Numbered from the stretch's first letter, positions 1-10,857 are shown. The stretch: 64,000 bases of DNA from Euphorbia lathyris (GCF_963576675.1 NC_088918.1:57803501-57867500); one strand, 5' to 3'. The notes: generated from the letters alone by a model not told the origin. Numbers and translations are program-made.

Positions 1-61
1 ATTGGGAATTGAGCCTCAACTTTTCTCCGGATTCTAAGTCTCCGGGATTTACGAATCAAGC

Positions 62-3000
62 ATGACCACCGATGTGGTGAAGATGATGAAGGGAGGTTTC
101 ATCCCAGGAATGGGTTTAGGAGCACACCATCAGGGGTTGCCAGAATTTCCGGACTTTAAGAGTCAGAAAACCCGGAGGGGTTTGGGATATGAGCAGGGAG
201 GTCCGTCCAACGTGAGTGGTGAAGGAAAAGTGGGCCTAAGGAAGTACTTCGTGAACGAGGGGCATGGAAAGGCGTATTCAGGGACCCCCGAGGCATGGAC
301 TAGCACAGAAGGGAAGATTCTGCCGGGGTTCGAAATCTTCAATGATGTTGCCGACTGGGGCAAAGGAAAAGCGAGCTGCTTTGTCGAGGAGATTATGATG
401 CTGGATTTAAATGTCGAGGAGCAGGTCATCACCATCAAAACAACTGCGGGAGCGGTGGACGAGCCCAGTACCTCCAAGGTTCATGAGAAGTCCGAAGACC
501 TTGATGATGAAAATTGTATTACTGCTTTGTTTGAATCAGACGATGTAATCGCCCATGCTATCAATGAAATGAATTCTGATTTTGCTTACTTGCTTGATGT
601 CGATCATGATCATTCCATGCATTCTCATTCATATAACATGCCTACATTTGAAATCAATGCAATAGAAATGTCAACTTTCAATCTTGGTACGGATGAAAAT
701 CCTAAACTTATACAAATTGCTCAAGAATTAACTATTGAAGAGAGAAAAGAATTTGAGAGAATAATTAAAAAATACGAAATTGTATTCGCTTGGACATACG
801 AAGACATGCCTGGAATTGATCAATCTATCGTAACTCACCGCATTCCAACTTATCCCGAAGCAAAGCCCGTAAAGGAGAAACTCCGACGTATGAGACCCGA
901 ATGGGCAGATAAGATCAGGGAGGAGGTGAAGAAGCAGTTAGAAGCAGGATTCATCGAGGTGATCGACTATCCCCCTTGGGTCGCAAATGTGGTGCCAATC
1001 GCGAAAAAGGACGGCAAAGTAAGGATGTGCGTTGATTACAGAGATCTTAACAAGGCATGCCCCAAGGATGAGTTCGCATTGCCTCATATCGACGTATTGA
1101 TCGACAGTGCAGCGTCAAGCGTCTTACACATGAATGTGGATGGTTTCATGGGCTACATGCAAGTTCAGATGGCCGAAAAGCACAAAGCAAAAACCTCGTT
1201 CACAACTGAGTGGGGGACATACTGTTACAGAATAATGCCGTTTGGTTTGAAAAATGCCGCAACTTATCAGAGAATGGCCACAGCACTGTTCCATGATATG
1301 ATACACAAGGAGGTAGAAGTCTATGTGGACGATATGATGGTCAAATCAGAGATAAGAGAAGGGCATTTTACCGCGCTCGAGAAGTTTTTGGCCCGAATTG
1401 CAGAATTCAAGATAAGGTTAAACCCGAAGAAGTGCTTTTTCAGCGTTTCGTCGGGGAAAATCTTAGGCTATGTAATCGGAAATAAGTGAATCGAGGTAGA
1501 TCCTGATAAAGTGAAGGCTATCCAGGAGATGCCGACGCCGAGAAATGAGAAGGAAGTGAGAGGGTTTCTGGGGCAGGTTCAGTATATCAGTCGGTTCATA
1601 GCAAGACTCACCGCAATCTGCGAGCCAATCTTTAAGTTGCTAAGGAAAGACCAACCCGCTATTTGGAATGATAAGTGTCAGCAAGCTTTGGAGAGCGTCC
1701 GGAGCTATTTGTCTAATCCGTCAGTGCTGAGACCGCCTAAACTGGGAAAGCCGCTTCTCCTCTACGTAGCAATTGAGGAGCGATCTATTGGGGCAATGTT
1801 GGCTCAAGAGGGAGACACCGGTGTGGAGCACGCGGTGTATTATTTGAGTAAGAAATTCCTGGAGTACGAGCTCAAGTACAACATGATCGAAAAGACATGT
1901 GTGGCAGTGGTATGGTTGACAAAGAAACTGCGGCATTATTTCCAATCGTATAAAGTGATCATTATTTCTCGGATGGACCCCGTGAAGTATCTATACCGAA
2001 CTCCATCCTTGACAGGGAAGTTAGCCAGATGGTTGTTGCTTTTATCCGAGTTTGACATTGAATATGTGACGAAGAAGGTTATCAAAGGGAGGGCCGTGGC
2101 AGAATTTCTAGCCAACCAACCCCTGAATGCAGAGGAAGAAGAGATAAGTTATGATTTCCCCGATGAGCACTTGAACGCAATCGAAGTCATACCGTGGAAA
2201 ATGTTCTTCGACGGAGCAGTTAATTCGAATGGAGCTGGAGTTGGAGTACTACTTATCTCACCAGAGGGAGAAAGGATCCCGATGGCCAAGAAGTTGTTGT
2301 TCCCTCTTACCAATAATATGGCCGAATATGAAGCGTGCATTTATGGCTTAGAGTCATTAGCAGCATTGGGAGCATCATATGTCAAAATTTGGGGTGATTC
2401 CAAGTTGATCATCGAACAGGCGCAAGGAAACTGGGAAGTAAGGGAAGAAAGGCTACGTCCATATCTAGATCATCTAGAAGGGTTGGCACAAAGATTCAAG
2501 GAATGTCGTTTCTATCATATTCCTCGAGCACAGAACCAGGCGGCGGATGCTTTGGCCACTTTGGTGTCAGTTTGGGACAACCCCCGGAACCTTGCTTCGA
2601 AGCCGTTGGTATTGAGAAGATCTCACAAACCGTGCTACGAAGACGTAATGCTGTTAGGGACAGATGAAAAACCGTGGTATTTCGATATCGTGAACTTCAT
2701 GAAAGATGGGACATATCCGGCAGAGTCAGAACGTAGGGATCAAGCTGTGATTAGAAGGCTAGCTCGTCAGTTCGTCATCCACAACGACTTGCTTTACAAA
2801 AGGCACATTGATGGATTACAACTAAGATGCTTGGATGCGGGAGAAGCCCGCGAGGCAATGGAATCAGTACATTCAGGAATTTGTGGAGCCCATATGGGGG
2901 GAGCAGTACTAGCTAAGAAAATTATTAGGCAAGGCTTCTATTGGCTCACCATGGAAAGAGATTGTAACGAGTATGCAAAGAAATGCCATGATTGTCAAAT

Positions 3001-3919
3001 CCACGGCGATTGCAGTCATCTTCCGGCCATGGAATTACATGTGTTAGCACCTATTTGGCCATTCGCTGCCTGGGGCATTGACATCATCGGCAAAGTAAGG
3101 CCTAACGCTTCAAATGGACATAAGTTTATTGTTGTCGCCATCGATTATTTCACCAAGTGGGTAGAAGCAGAGTCGTTTAGCAAACTGGGATCCAAGCAAA
3201 TGAGAAAGTTCATTGAAAAACACTTGATCACCAGGTTCGGAGTGCCTCATCACATGATTATGGATAACGGGGTCCAGTTTCAGGGGGAAGTAAGGAATCT
3301 TTTCCGAGAATATGGCATTGAACATCACAGATCTTCTCCGTACCGTCCACAAGCTAATGGGGCAGTAGAAGCAGCTAATAAGAACCTTAAAAGGATTCTC
3401 GTAAAGACGGTGGAATCACATTGGAACTGGCATGAGCATCTCCCACTCGCGTTGTGGGCTTATCGCACGACAATCAGAACCTCGACTGGGGCAACGCCAT
3501 TCTCCTTGGTATACGAAACAGAAGCAGTCCTGCCGATTGAGATCGAAAAGCGATCGTTGAGAATCGCAGTGGAAGCAGAAATCCCCGAGACGGAATGGGT
3601 GAAGAGGCGATGTGAGCAGTTGGCTCTAGTTGACGAGAAAAGGATGGAAGAACTTTACCATGTACAATTATATCAAAGAAGGATGGCTCGGGCTTTCAAT
3701 AAAAAGGTCAAGACCAGTCCTATCAAAGAAGGAGATTTGGTGCTGAAACAGATCCGTGTGACGCACACCGACCCTAGGGGCAAGTTTAGGCCTAACTGGG
3801 AAGGGCCATTCGTCGTGAAGAAGATACTAAGAAAAGGAGCGGTGAAGTTAACCACAATGGACGGCATGGAATTCTCCGAACCTACCAACTTGGATAGGCT
3901 TAAGAAATACTTTTCGTAA
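62..3919 (+). pseudogene. Tat-type Ty3/gypsy pol (RT, RNase H, second RNase H, integrase), one in-frame stop
   Basis: One reading frame spans the region but is cut by TGA at 1487-1489. The first part (475 residues) starts with a G-patch-like stretch (GLGAHHQGLPEF), then reverse transcriptase with LHMNVDGFMGYMQVQM and the catalytic YVDD near residues 425-428. After the stop come the connection and first RNase H. A second RNase H starts at MFFDGAVNSNGAG, with AEYEA and GDSKL supplying further acidic residues. Integrase follows, with an HHCC zinc-binding segment (H and H near 2870-2890, CHDCQ near 2990) and a DDE core: D in AAWGIDIIG, D in IMDNGVQFQ, E in NGAVEAANK. A frame stop at 35-37 lies just before the chosen ATG, so gag-protease must be separate or broken upstream. 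Only one lesion in 3.9 kb suggests recent inactivation. Confidence 0.92.
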
Positions 3920-4381
3920 AAATAAAGAAAAATTCCCGATAGGTTGAAAACCCGCAAAGGGCGACCTATGCAACAATAAGGGAAATCCCAATGGGTGAAA
4001 ACCCGAAAGGGCACTCATTTAAAAATTCCGGGATAGTAAAAGGAGAGGAGAAAAATCGCCGGGATCCGAAAACCGAAAGGCGGGTCCTGGTAACAATAGT
4101 TATGACTTGAGCAATTACAAAAACAATGTATAAGAGACTAAGTATTTCTGTTGTTTGTAAATAAATAAAGGCATGAATATATTTGACGAGAATGATTGGA
4201 ATCATCATAATCTACTGAATGCATGGTAATATGAATCACGAGTTATACATTTCCTATCCTACTTTTCACAAAAAGCCTACCTACTATCCACCCCACTCCC
4301 TATACATCAGCTATACATCGGGGAAACTCTAATAAAAGCTACAAAGCAATAATGAAAGCTACAAAGCAATACATAATGAGC
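3920..4381. repeat. Spacer after pol with three hairpin-like repeats
   Basis: No coding. Three diverged units of about 45-60 bp (3936-3973, 3984-4020, 4060-4092) share a core like GGTTGAAAACCCGCAAAGGG followed by the complement of the outer bases. Examples are aggttg...gcgacct, gggtg...cactc and gggatcc...gggtcc. The outer stems differ while the inner gaaaac-cgaaagg part is kept. The rest is AT-rich and separates pol from the 3' end of the antisense gene. Confidence 0.6.
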
Positions 4382-7341
4382 CTAATACGGAGGGAAGTCC
4401 CAATAGTTCTCAAAATCTCTCAGGTGTGATGCCCGCTCCGCAGATAGTGCCTCCTCGGCAGTACGCGCTCTCTCATCAGAAACTCGCGCTCTCTCATCAG
4501 AGGCGCGTGCTCTCTCATCAGCAGCTCGTGCTCTCTCCTCTGCAGCAAGGCGCCTGATCGACTCATCACGCGCCCTCTCCTCGACGGCAAGGCGACCCTC
4601 AATCTCCCGTCGCATCATCCCTGACCAGTGGTCATTTCTCTCCTGATACACCTGACCAACCCGGGCGTCGGCCTCCCGCACCAACTCGCTCTGCCTCCGC
4701 TCGTGGGCATGCAGATCACTCTACAGAAAAAGAAGAAAAAAAGAACAGATAAAAAGCAGCATAGGCAAAAACATAAATCATACATACATGCATACATTCC
4801 ACTACACTAAAGTAAAGTAATGATACATACCAGGTGATCGGTGCAGCGCAAGCTGAGGCGATCTCGTAGGTAACCAGACAGCCCCACGTAATCCGTACAA
4901 GTCTCCCTCGTGGTCAGAGAAGCGTGTGAGGGGTCAAATGGGACCCTCGAGGAGAAGATAGGAGGAGCCGCCTCGAATCCCGCATAAGCTGCCCCGGACT
5001 CGTCATAGCAAATCGTGGCATAATCTCTCCCGTAGTCTGGTAGGGGCACGCCTAGGGAAGACCTCTCCGGTTGGGCAGCGCTGGAGGACTCGCCGGCGTA
5101 GTAGGGCTGCTCGCACACAGGCGTCTGAGCTCGAGTACCGTCAAAGAAATCAGATAAATGGGCACTCCTCCAGGACCCCTCCTGTAAAAAAAAAACACAA
5201 TAAAAACCCCTAAACATCTCATGAACGAAAGGTAAAATAAGAAGGGGGTAGAACCACTTACCGGGACCCCCTCCTAACTAAAGACTGCCGCGACAGCCTC
5301 CCTCGAAAATACATCTGCCACCGGATCCACCTCCATCGCTGCCGCCGGGGCATCCCTCGCACTCAGCAGAGTAGATAAGTAAGGCTCACGGCCCCCGGCG
5401 TGAATCCACACCACTCTACCAATAAACCGACGGGTCAAGTCCCGACGAATGGTCGATAAGGGCATGGTCCGCACCGCGAACATAGAGACGGGGATCTCAC
5501 CCGGTGTCCAGTGAGCATCCCTAACTCCAGTGATGCCTCGGTCCCCTAAATACCATGCCCGCACGCAGGGGCCGGTGAGCACACACTGCTGCTCCTGGAT
5601 CATCGATACATATGTATAATCGGGGCCGAAGTCGAGGTCGTCCCACCTGAACTTAATCTAAAAAATGCACAAAGAGAAAGTCAGAAAGACTCAAACAAAA
5701 ACCGAGCATGATTAGGCAAAATCTACCTGTGTGAGGGTCAGCGAGTCGATCCAATCTAGGAGCCGTGGCACCATCCGACTCCTTTCGGCACTCAAGTCAA
5801 AATCCCTCCATCGAGTCATGAAAGGCGGCCTCGGTACTCTCGGTCGAGATCGAGACCGGCTGGGAAGGATGTGCCTCTCATACGCCCACACCTGCGGTAA
5901 AAACAAGGACTAGGAGTGTGAAAAACGCGAAGAAGATAAGACGGGCAAGTCAAGAAGGCGTCACGTACCAGCAGAGCAAAGGCGTAACCACCGAAATCCT
6001 TGCGCTTCCGGCAAGTCAGATCCAAAAACTTGTAGAGAAAGGCTAAGCCTGCCCCCGCCCAATCGTAGGAAGCCGCTGCATCCAGATCGCTGAGCGCCTG
6101 AATGAGACCTGCGTGTACCTTTCCGCCTTTCGTGCGGAAAATCGTCTCACTCAGAGTATACACTAAGAAGCTGCGAACCGCCAAGTCGGTATCGTCTGTC
6201 TCGCAGAAATCTCGTCAACTCAAGAGGCTCGCTGTGGAAATAAACTTCGCTGGAGTAGATTTGGTGCATAGACGAACTCTCTGTCCAATCAAGGCAGCGA
6301 GCCTAGCAAGGTCGACCCGTGGTCGCATCATACCGAAATGGAAAGGAATAGGAGTGTTGCTCCCTCGCAACCCTGTCAGCAGCGAAAAATCTCGGGGCGA
6401 GATGGTCATCTCCCCAAAGGAAAGGTGGAAGGTGTGGGTCGAGTCAACCCACCGCTCACATAAGGCCCGTAGGCCAAAATGATCGCATACCCCGTTGGTG
6501 CGGGGCAGCGCTGCAATAAAAGGCTCGAAGCCCAACTCACGCACGCGGACTCTCGCCGCGGCACCTAGCCTATCGTACCACGAGTGAATCTCGGCGGTGG
6601 TCCCCGAAATCTCAATGAACTAAAAAGAACAAGACAAGAAAATTTAAATACAGCTCCTAAAGCATGCAATTGATAAGAACGCGTTAAGACTATGTATTCT
6701 TTCATAGAGACATCCGGTTAGTTAGGACCAATTTTCTGTAAAAATCTCTCCTGTAGGGTCATTCACGTAGGCTTTAGTCAATTCTTTAATCCACCCTCGT
6801 CTGCGGGGACGAGGAGCATAGTTTAGGTTTCACTATTTACGTGCATTAGCTAAGTTTTTACTATTCACGTGCATTAGTTAAGTTTTTACTATTCACGTGC
6901 ACTATTTACGTGCATTAGTTAAGTTTTTACTATTCACGTGCACTATTCACGTTTTTACTATTCACGCTTTTACTATTCACGTGCACTATTCATGTTTTAC
7001 TATTCACGTGCACTATCCACGTCTTCACTATTCACGTTGTTCTTTACTGTTAGCATGCATAAATTCGCAGTGTCACTATTCACATGCATATAACGCGCGT
7101 TCTTACAAAAATAAACAAGTGCTACTTGTAAATAAAGGAATTCACGTTTTCTAGCTAGAGTCCTCTAAGGCAGTCTAAGGATTAGCATGCAAATCATGTT
7201 CGGATAGGAATGCTAAAGCCTGGAGTTTGAATCAAATAAAAGTGAGAAATTACTTACCTCGTTGCAGTGTGTCCGGCTCAGATGCGTCGTAGGGTCGTGG
7301 AAGGGCTCCACTCTATCTAGGTTTACGTAAACCTCGTCCAT
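4382..7341 (-). pseudogene. Six-exon plant mobile domain (PMD-C type) gene inside the retrotransposon, antisense to pol, two nonsense codons
   Basis: Exons on the minus strand: 7341-7258, 6619-5969, 5891-5727, 5657-5262, 5181-4831 and 4720-4382. All five introns have GT-AG borders, mostly GTAAGT, GTACGT or GTATGT donors with pyrimidine-rich acceptors. Every exon is a multiple of three, about 662 codons in total. The product reads as a plant mobile domain, the family of Arabidopsis MAIN/MAIL1: ...HLSRTHCNE joined to FIEISGTT, then CERWVDSTHTFHLSFGEMTI, FSLLTGLRG, DLAVRSFLVYTLSETIF, and LLVWAYERHILP across intron 2. The last exon is a highly charged EERARAADERARASDERA repeat, probably a coiled coil. 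Two in-frame stops break it: TGA at 6215-6217 and TAG at 5274-5276. A TATA box sits 113 bp before the ATG. PMD proteins occur both as host genes and as transposon passengers; placement between integrase and the 3' LTR supports a passenger. Confidence 0.88.
6828..7090. repeat. Short degenerate repeats with five CACGTG boxes in intron 1 of the PMD gene
   Basis: Intron 1 (6620-7257) contains repeats around TTTTTACTATTCACGTGCA. Perfect CACGTG (G-box) palindromes lie at 6866, 6894, 6935, 6978 and 7005, with several one-base variants between them. CACGTG is the core site of bHLH and bZIP factors. A regulatory role is inference; the repeat may simply be expanding. Confidence 0.75.
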
Positions 7342-7453
7342 GCCTCTCGTGCCATCGCATTCATCCAAATCCATCCCGAGGATAATCCAAATCGAAGTCT
7401 AGAGAGAGAAAGAAGAGAGAGAAGGTGTGGGGTTGAAATGAAACCCCACCACC

Positions 7454-7460
7454 TTATATA
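7454..7460 (-). promoter_or_regulatory. TATA box of the antisense PMD gene
   Basis: The minus strand reads CTATATAAGG, 113 bp upstream of the PMD start codon at 7341. A GA/CT-rich leader (7398-7425) follows, which is a normal layout for a plant core promoter. It is separate from the LTR promoter and points the opposite way. Confidence 0.65.
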
Positions 7461-7810
7461 GTAAGAGGGAATGGCATTCCCGTAAATAGTGAAAAAGGTA
7501 CGATTTGACATAAAGGTAAAAACTAAATAATTAATTACTAGGCGCACAGACCTCCGATTCGCAGTCCGTTTCAGCCTGCATTTCTCCCAGACAGCAGCCA
7601 ATACTGTCAAGATATGAACTCCAGATAATAGCTAATTTTTACAGAACAGTGACACCAGTCAAAATACAGACAACAGTCAACAGAAAAATAATCATTAGTC
7701 TATATCATTCCAGACCAAAACATGTTCCCATTAAACCTCCGAGACACTAGCTCCAGACAATGGTGTTTTAAAAGAATTCAGAATCGTTAGAAAGAACTTT
7801 TCTGCCCTTG
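7461..7810. other. Non-coding spacer, probable upstream region of the PMD gene
   Basis: This is a 350-bp stretch between the PMD TATA box and the tandem array. Only short spurious frames are present, and no recognisable domain or repeat was seen. Confidence 0.5.
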
Positions 7811-8473
7811 AGCCATCTTACCTACGGTTCACGACCGAGGTAGCTTTTTAGCCATCTTACCTACGGTTCACGACCGAGGTAGCTTTTTAGCCATCTTACC
7901 TACGGTTCACGACCGAGGTAGCTCTTTAGCCATCTTACCTACGGTTCACGACCGAGGTAGCTTTTTAGCCATCTTACCTACGGTTCACGACCGAGGTAGC
8001 TTTTTAGCCATCTTACCTACGGTTCACGACCGAGGTAGCTTTTTAGCCATCTTACCTACGGTTCACGATCGAGGTAGCTCTTTAGCCATCTTACCTACGG
8101 TTCACGACCGAGGTAGCTTTTTAGCCATCTTACCTACGGTTCACGACCGAGGTAGCTTTTTAGCCATCTTACATACGGTTCACGACCGAGGTAGCTTTTT
8201 AGCCATCTTACCTACGGTTCACGACCGAGGTAGCTTTTTAGCCATCTTACCTATGGTTCACGACCGAGGTAGCTTTTTAGCCATCTTACCTACGGTTCAC
8301 GATCGAGGTAGCTTTTTAGCCATCTTACCTACGGTTCACGACCGAGGTAGCTCTTTAGCCATCTTACCTACGGTTCACGACCGAGGTAGCTTTTTAGCCA
8401 TCTTACCTACGGTTCACGACCGAGGTAGCTTTTTAGCCATCTTACCTACGGTCCACGACCGAGGTTGCTTTTG
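7811..8473. repeat. 17 x 39-bp tandem repeat
   Basis: The unit begins agccatcttacctacggttc and ends with acgaccgaggtagcttttt. It repeats every 39 bp from 7811 with no insertion or deletion for 17 units; an 18th starts at 8474 and decays at once. Units differ by single substitutions (ctttt/tcttt, gacc/gatc, cctac/catac or cctat). Each unit contains an imperfect dyad, CTACGGT...ACCGAGGTAG. The open frame on the + strand is only the repeat read in translation. Confidence 0.95.
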
Positions 8474-8723
8474 AGCCATTCTTACCCATAGTCAACGTAC
8501 GCTAGATTCCGAGAAAAGAACATTCATCGACGACCACTCCGAAGATGACGATGGAAGGAATCACAGGACGACACCGGAACGCGCAGCGCAAAGTTCAGGT
8601 ATGCTCCCTCCTACTCTTTATGTGTCTTTTACTTTTATATGTTTTACATTGCATGTGTTATGTTAGCAAAAAACGTTTTTCGAAACACACACATCACTGT
8701 CAAAATAGAAAAGTAGGGGCAAC
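8474..8723 (+). other. Spacer ending in the polypurine tract of the Tat element
   Basis: About 230 bp of unique sequence, then a purine-rich run at 8707-8719 (agaaaagtagggg) and caac before the LTR. The purine run is the expected primer for plus-strand DNA synthesis in reverse transcription. Confidence 0.75.
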
Positions 8724-8839
8724 TGTAGACACCGAGTCGGAGGACCTGTGACGAAAACCTGAAAACAAGACGGTTGAAGCGATTGATTCCGGAAGTTTTG
8801 AAAAAATATATAAAGAATAATAAGCGAAGGAAAATCGGC

Positions 8840-9082
8840 GGCACGGGACGTGCGCTCGGCGTCCGTTGAACGCACCGCGAGTGGCACGCTCTCGACGTCC
8901 GAGCAATGCCTGGGTCCGGTGGCACGGTGCGCGCTCTCGTGGGCCGCTGAGCGCACGCGCCCGGTAGCGCGAAGCGCGCGTTCGGCGGCCGCGACGTGTG
9001 AGCGTCCGACGGCGCGGAACGCGCGCTCGGCGGCCGCGGGGTGCGCACCCCCGACGGCGCGAGGCACGCCCCGAAGGTCGTC
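8840..9082. repeat. CpG-rich tandem repeats of about 45 bp in U3
   Basis: About five units, the best preserved being 8968-9012 and 9013-9057. They begin gcgcgaagcgcgcg or gcgcggaacgcgcg, followed by cggcggccgcg. They are GC-rich against an AT-rich surround and give long spurious open frames on both strands. Confidence 0.75.
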
Positions 9083-9318
9083 GGGCGGGCGAACGCCCAA
9101 CGACCGTTGGGCGAACGCCTGACGAAGGTTGGGCGCTCGCCCAACGCTGTTGGGCGATCGCCCAACAAATGTTGGGCGGCCGCCCAACTCTTGTTGGGCG
9201 GCCGCCCAACAAGGTTGGGCGGTAGCCCAACACAAGGTTGGGCGGGCGCCCAACCCCAATGGGCGACGCCCAATTTCCTTTGGGCGACGCCCAATTTCCT
9301 TTGGGCGTCGCCCATTTG
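9083..9318. repeat. Array of ten GTTGGGCG-CGCCCAAC palindromes spaced 21-23 bp
   Basis: Short dyads of the form GTTGGGCGnnCGCCCAAC repeat, the clearest being GTTGGGCGATCGCCCAAC and two copies of GTTGGGCGGCCGCCCAAC. The GGG triplets fall at 9109, 9131, 9152, 9174, 9196, 9217, 9240, 9261, 9282 and 9303, a pitch of two helical turns. The last dyad ends about 20 bp before the TATA box. Open frames crossing it are by-products. Confidence 0.9.
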
Positions 9319-9336
9319 TCCGGGGACCCGTTTGCC

Positions 9337-9343
9337 TATAAAA
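9337..9343 (+). promoter_or_regulatory. TATA box of the Tat LTR
   Basis: CCTATAAAAGGCAC is a strong plant TATA box in a GC-rich setting, directly downstream of the palindrome array. Transcription would start about 30 bp further on, defining the U3/R border near 9370. Confidence 0.8.
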
Positions 9344-10018
9344 GGCACGGATCCCCATGCAAGAAGGGGAGGATTTTTGGAGAGAGCTTTCTCACTCTAA
9401 ACATTTTTAGAGAGAGAGTGATTTTTTTGAGAAAAAATATTTTTTTCTTAAAAATTCCAAATTTCCTAAAGTTCAATTTTTACTAAATTTTCATTAAAAA
9501 CGGAAGATCGTGGTTCGTGGAATCAATCGGCTTCGACCGTCAGATACCGAATTTAAGGTATTATCCGAGGACTAGACTCTTTATTTTATTTAATTTATTC
9601 TCTTCTTCTATTTATTTTTTTTATGCTATAGTTTTTATTCGTTTAGATATTTATTTATTTTGTCACATTTTATTTAATTAGCGTATTTATTTAATTTTTA
9701 TCTCGTGTTGAATAAAATTCGGTTTTGTTTTAGAATAAAAAACCTCATTTTGATATCCCAATACGAACCGTGATCCGATAAAAAGGTAGTTCGGGTATCG
9801 AAAACGTTGTAATTATAAGTTTTTAATTTAAAAGAAATTTCTAAATAATGTTTTGAAATAAAAAACGTCGTTTAGGAACTTCCGTTTTCGACTATGATCC
9901 ATCTTTGGTAGTTCGGAAATCCAAAACGATTGAATTAGATTTAATTTAAAGCTTTTGAATAAATCTGGAAACATTTAGGAGTGCTGCTGTAATTTACCTA
10001 TTCTGTCACTAAATGCTG

Positions 10019-10045
10019 TTTACCGACGGATTTTCCGTCGGTAAA
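10019..10045. repeat. Perfect 12-bp hairpin in the LTR
   Basis: TTTACCGACGGA and TCCGTCGGTAAA are exact complements separated by TTT. In the transcript this would be a very stable stem. The motif also resembles repeats found near CACTA transposon ends, so it may be a small relic. Confidence 0.8.
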
Positions 10046-10857
10046 TCTGCCAAAACGTAAAAGATGCCATTTCAGTCCCTTTTTCTTAACTTTTAAGCTT
10101 TTAATCCTTAATATATAAATGTATAGTTATGTAATATATGTTTTTCAAATTATTTTAGACCTTTAGTATATGTAATTATTTTAGAACATTTGTATGCTTT
10201 TTTATTATTCTATTTTACAATATAAGTATAATTATGTATATGTATTTCCTTTTTATTAATTTAGGCTATGTTTTAAATGATAGTTATTTGACATTTTGAG
10301 AAATAATTGATAGATATTAGTATATGTTATTTTTGGTATTTAAAACTATATTAGTTATGTATATATATACAGTGTTGGGATATTTGGGTTATTTTGTTGA
10401 TTATTGAATAAAATTATTTTTGGGTAAATGTTATTTTCTTATTCATAAGATTTACTTATTATTTTCACATTTTTTTTTGTATAAATGTGTTGTACCTATT
10501 ATTTTCATATACATATAGTTTCTTTTGTGTTAACTCTTATTTTCGTATCTTCTTTTTTTTTGATTTAAATGTATATATATATATGTCTAAATTATTTTCT
10601 TTATTCTTTTGGCCCATTCATGGATCCATATTCCAAATGAGTATTATTTGAGTGTGAATATTAGTTTAAATGGGTTTATTAATGTAATTATAATAGGTAG
10701 AGAGTCCATTAAATAAGTGGAGAAAATAAATCACAAAAAGAGAGTTTTTCAACTTAATCATTTAAACTAATGAATTTTTAGAGACTCCTAATGTAAATAA
10801 ATAGAGTTGTTTTTTTGCAATAGTTCAAATCGTTTTCAAAACACCACGTTTTAAAAC

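Noticed and set aside
6102..6482. 126-codon + strand frame
   Set aside because: Antisense shadow of PMD exon 2, which has the domain match and splice sites.
7811..8473. CRISPR-like regular repeat array
   Set aside because: Units are contiguous with no variable spacers and the DNA is a plant retrotransposon; this is a minisatellite.
8253..8474. 73-codon open frame of repeated VHDRG(S)FLAILPT units
   Set aside because: It is the 39-bp repeat read in one frame (39 is divisible by 3); no start context or domain.
8644..9400. Several overlapping long open frames on both strands
   Set aside because: They arise from the GC-rich and palindromic U3 repeats, which lack stop codons in many frames.
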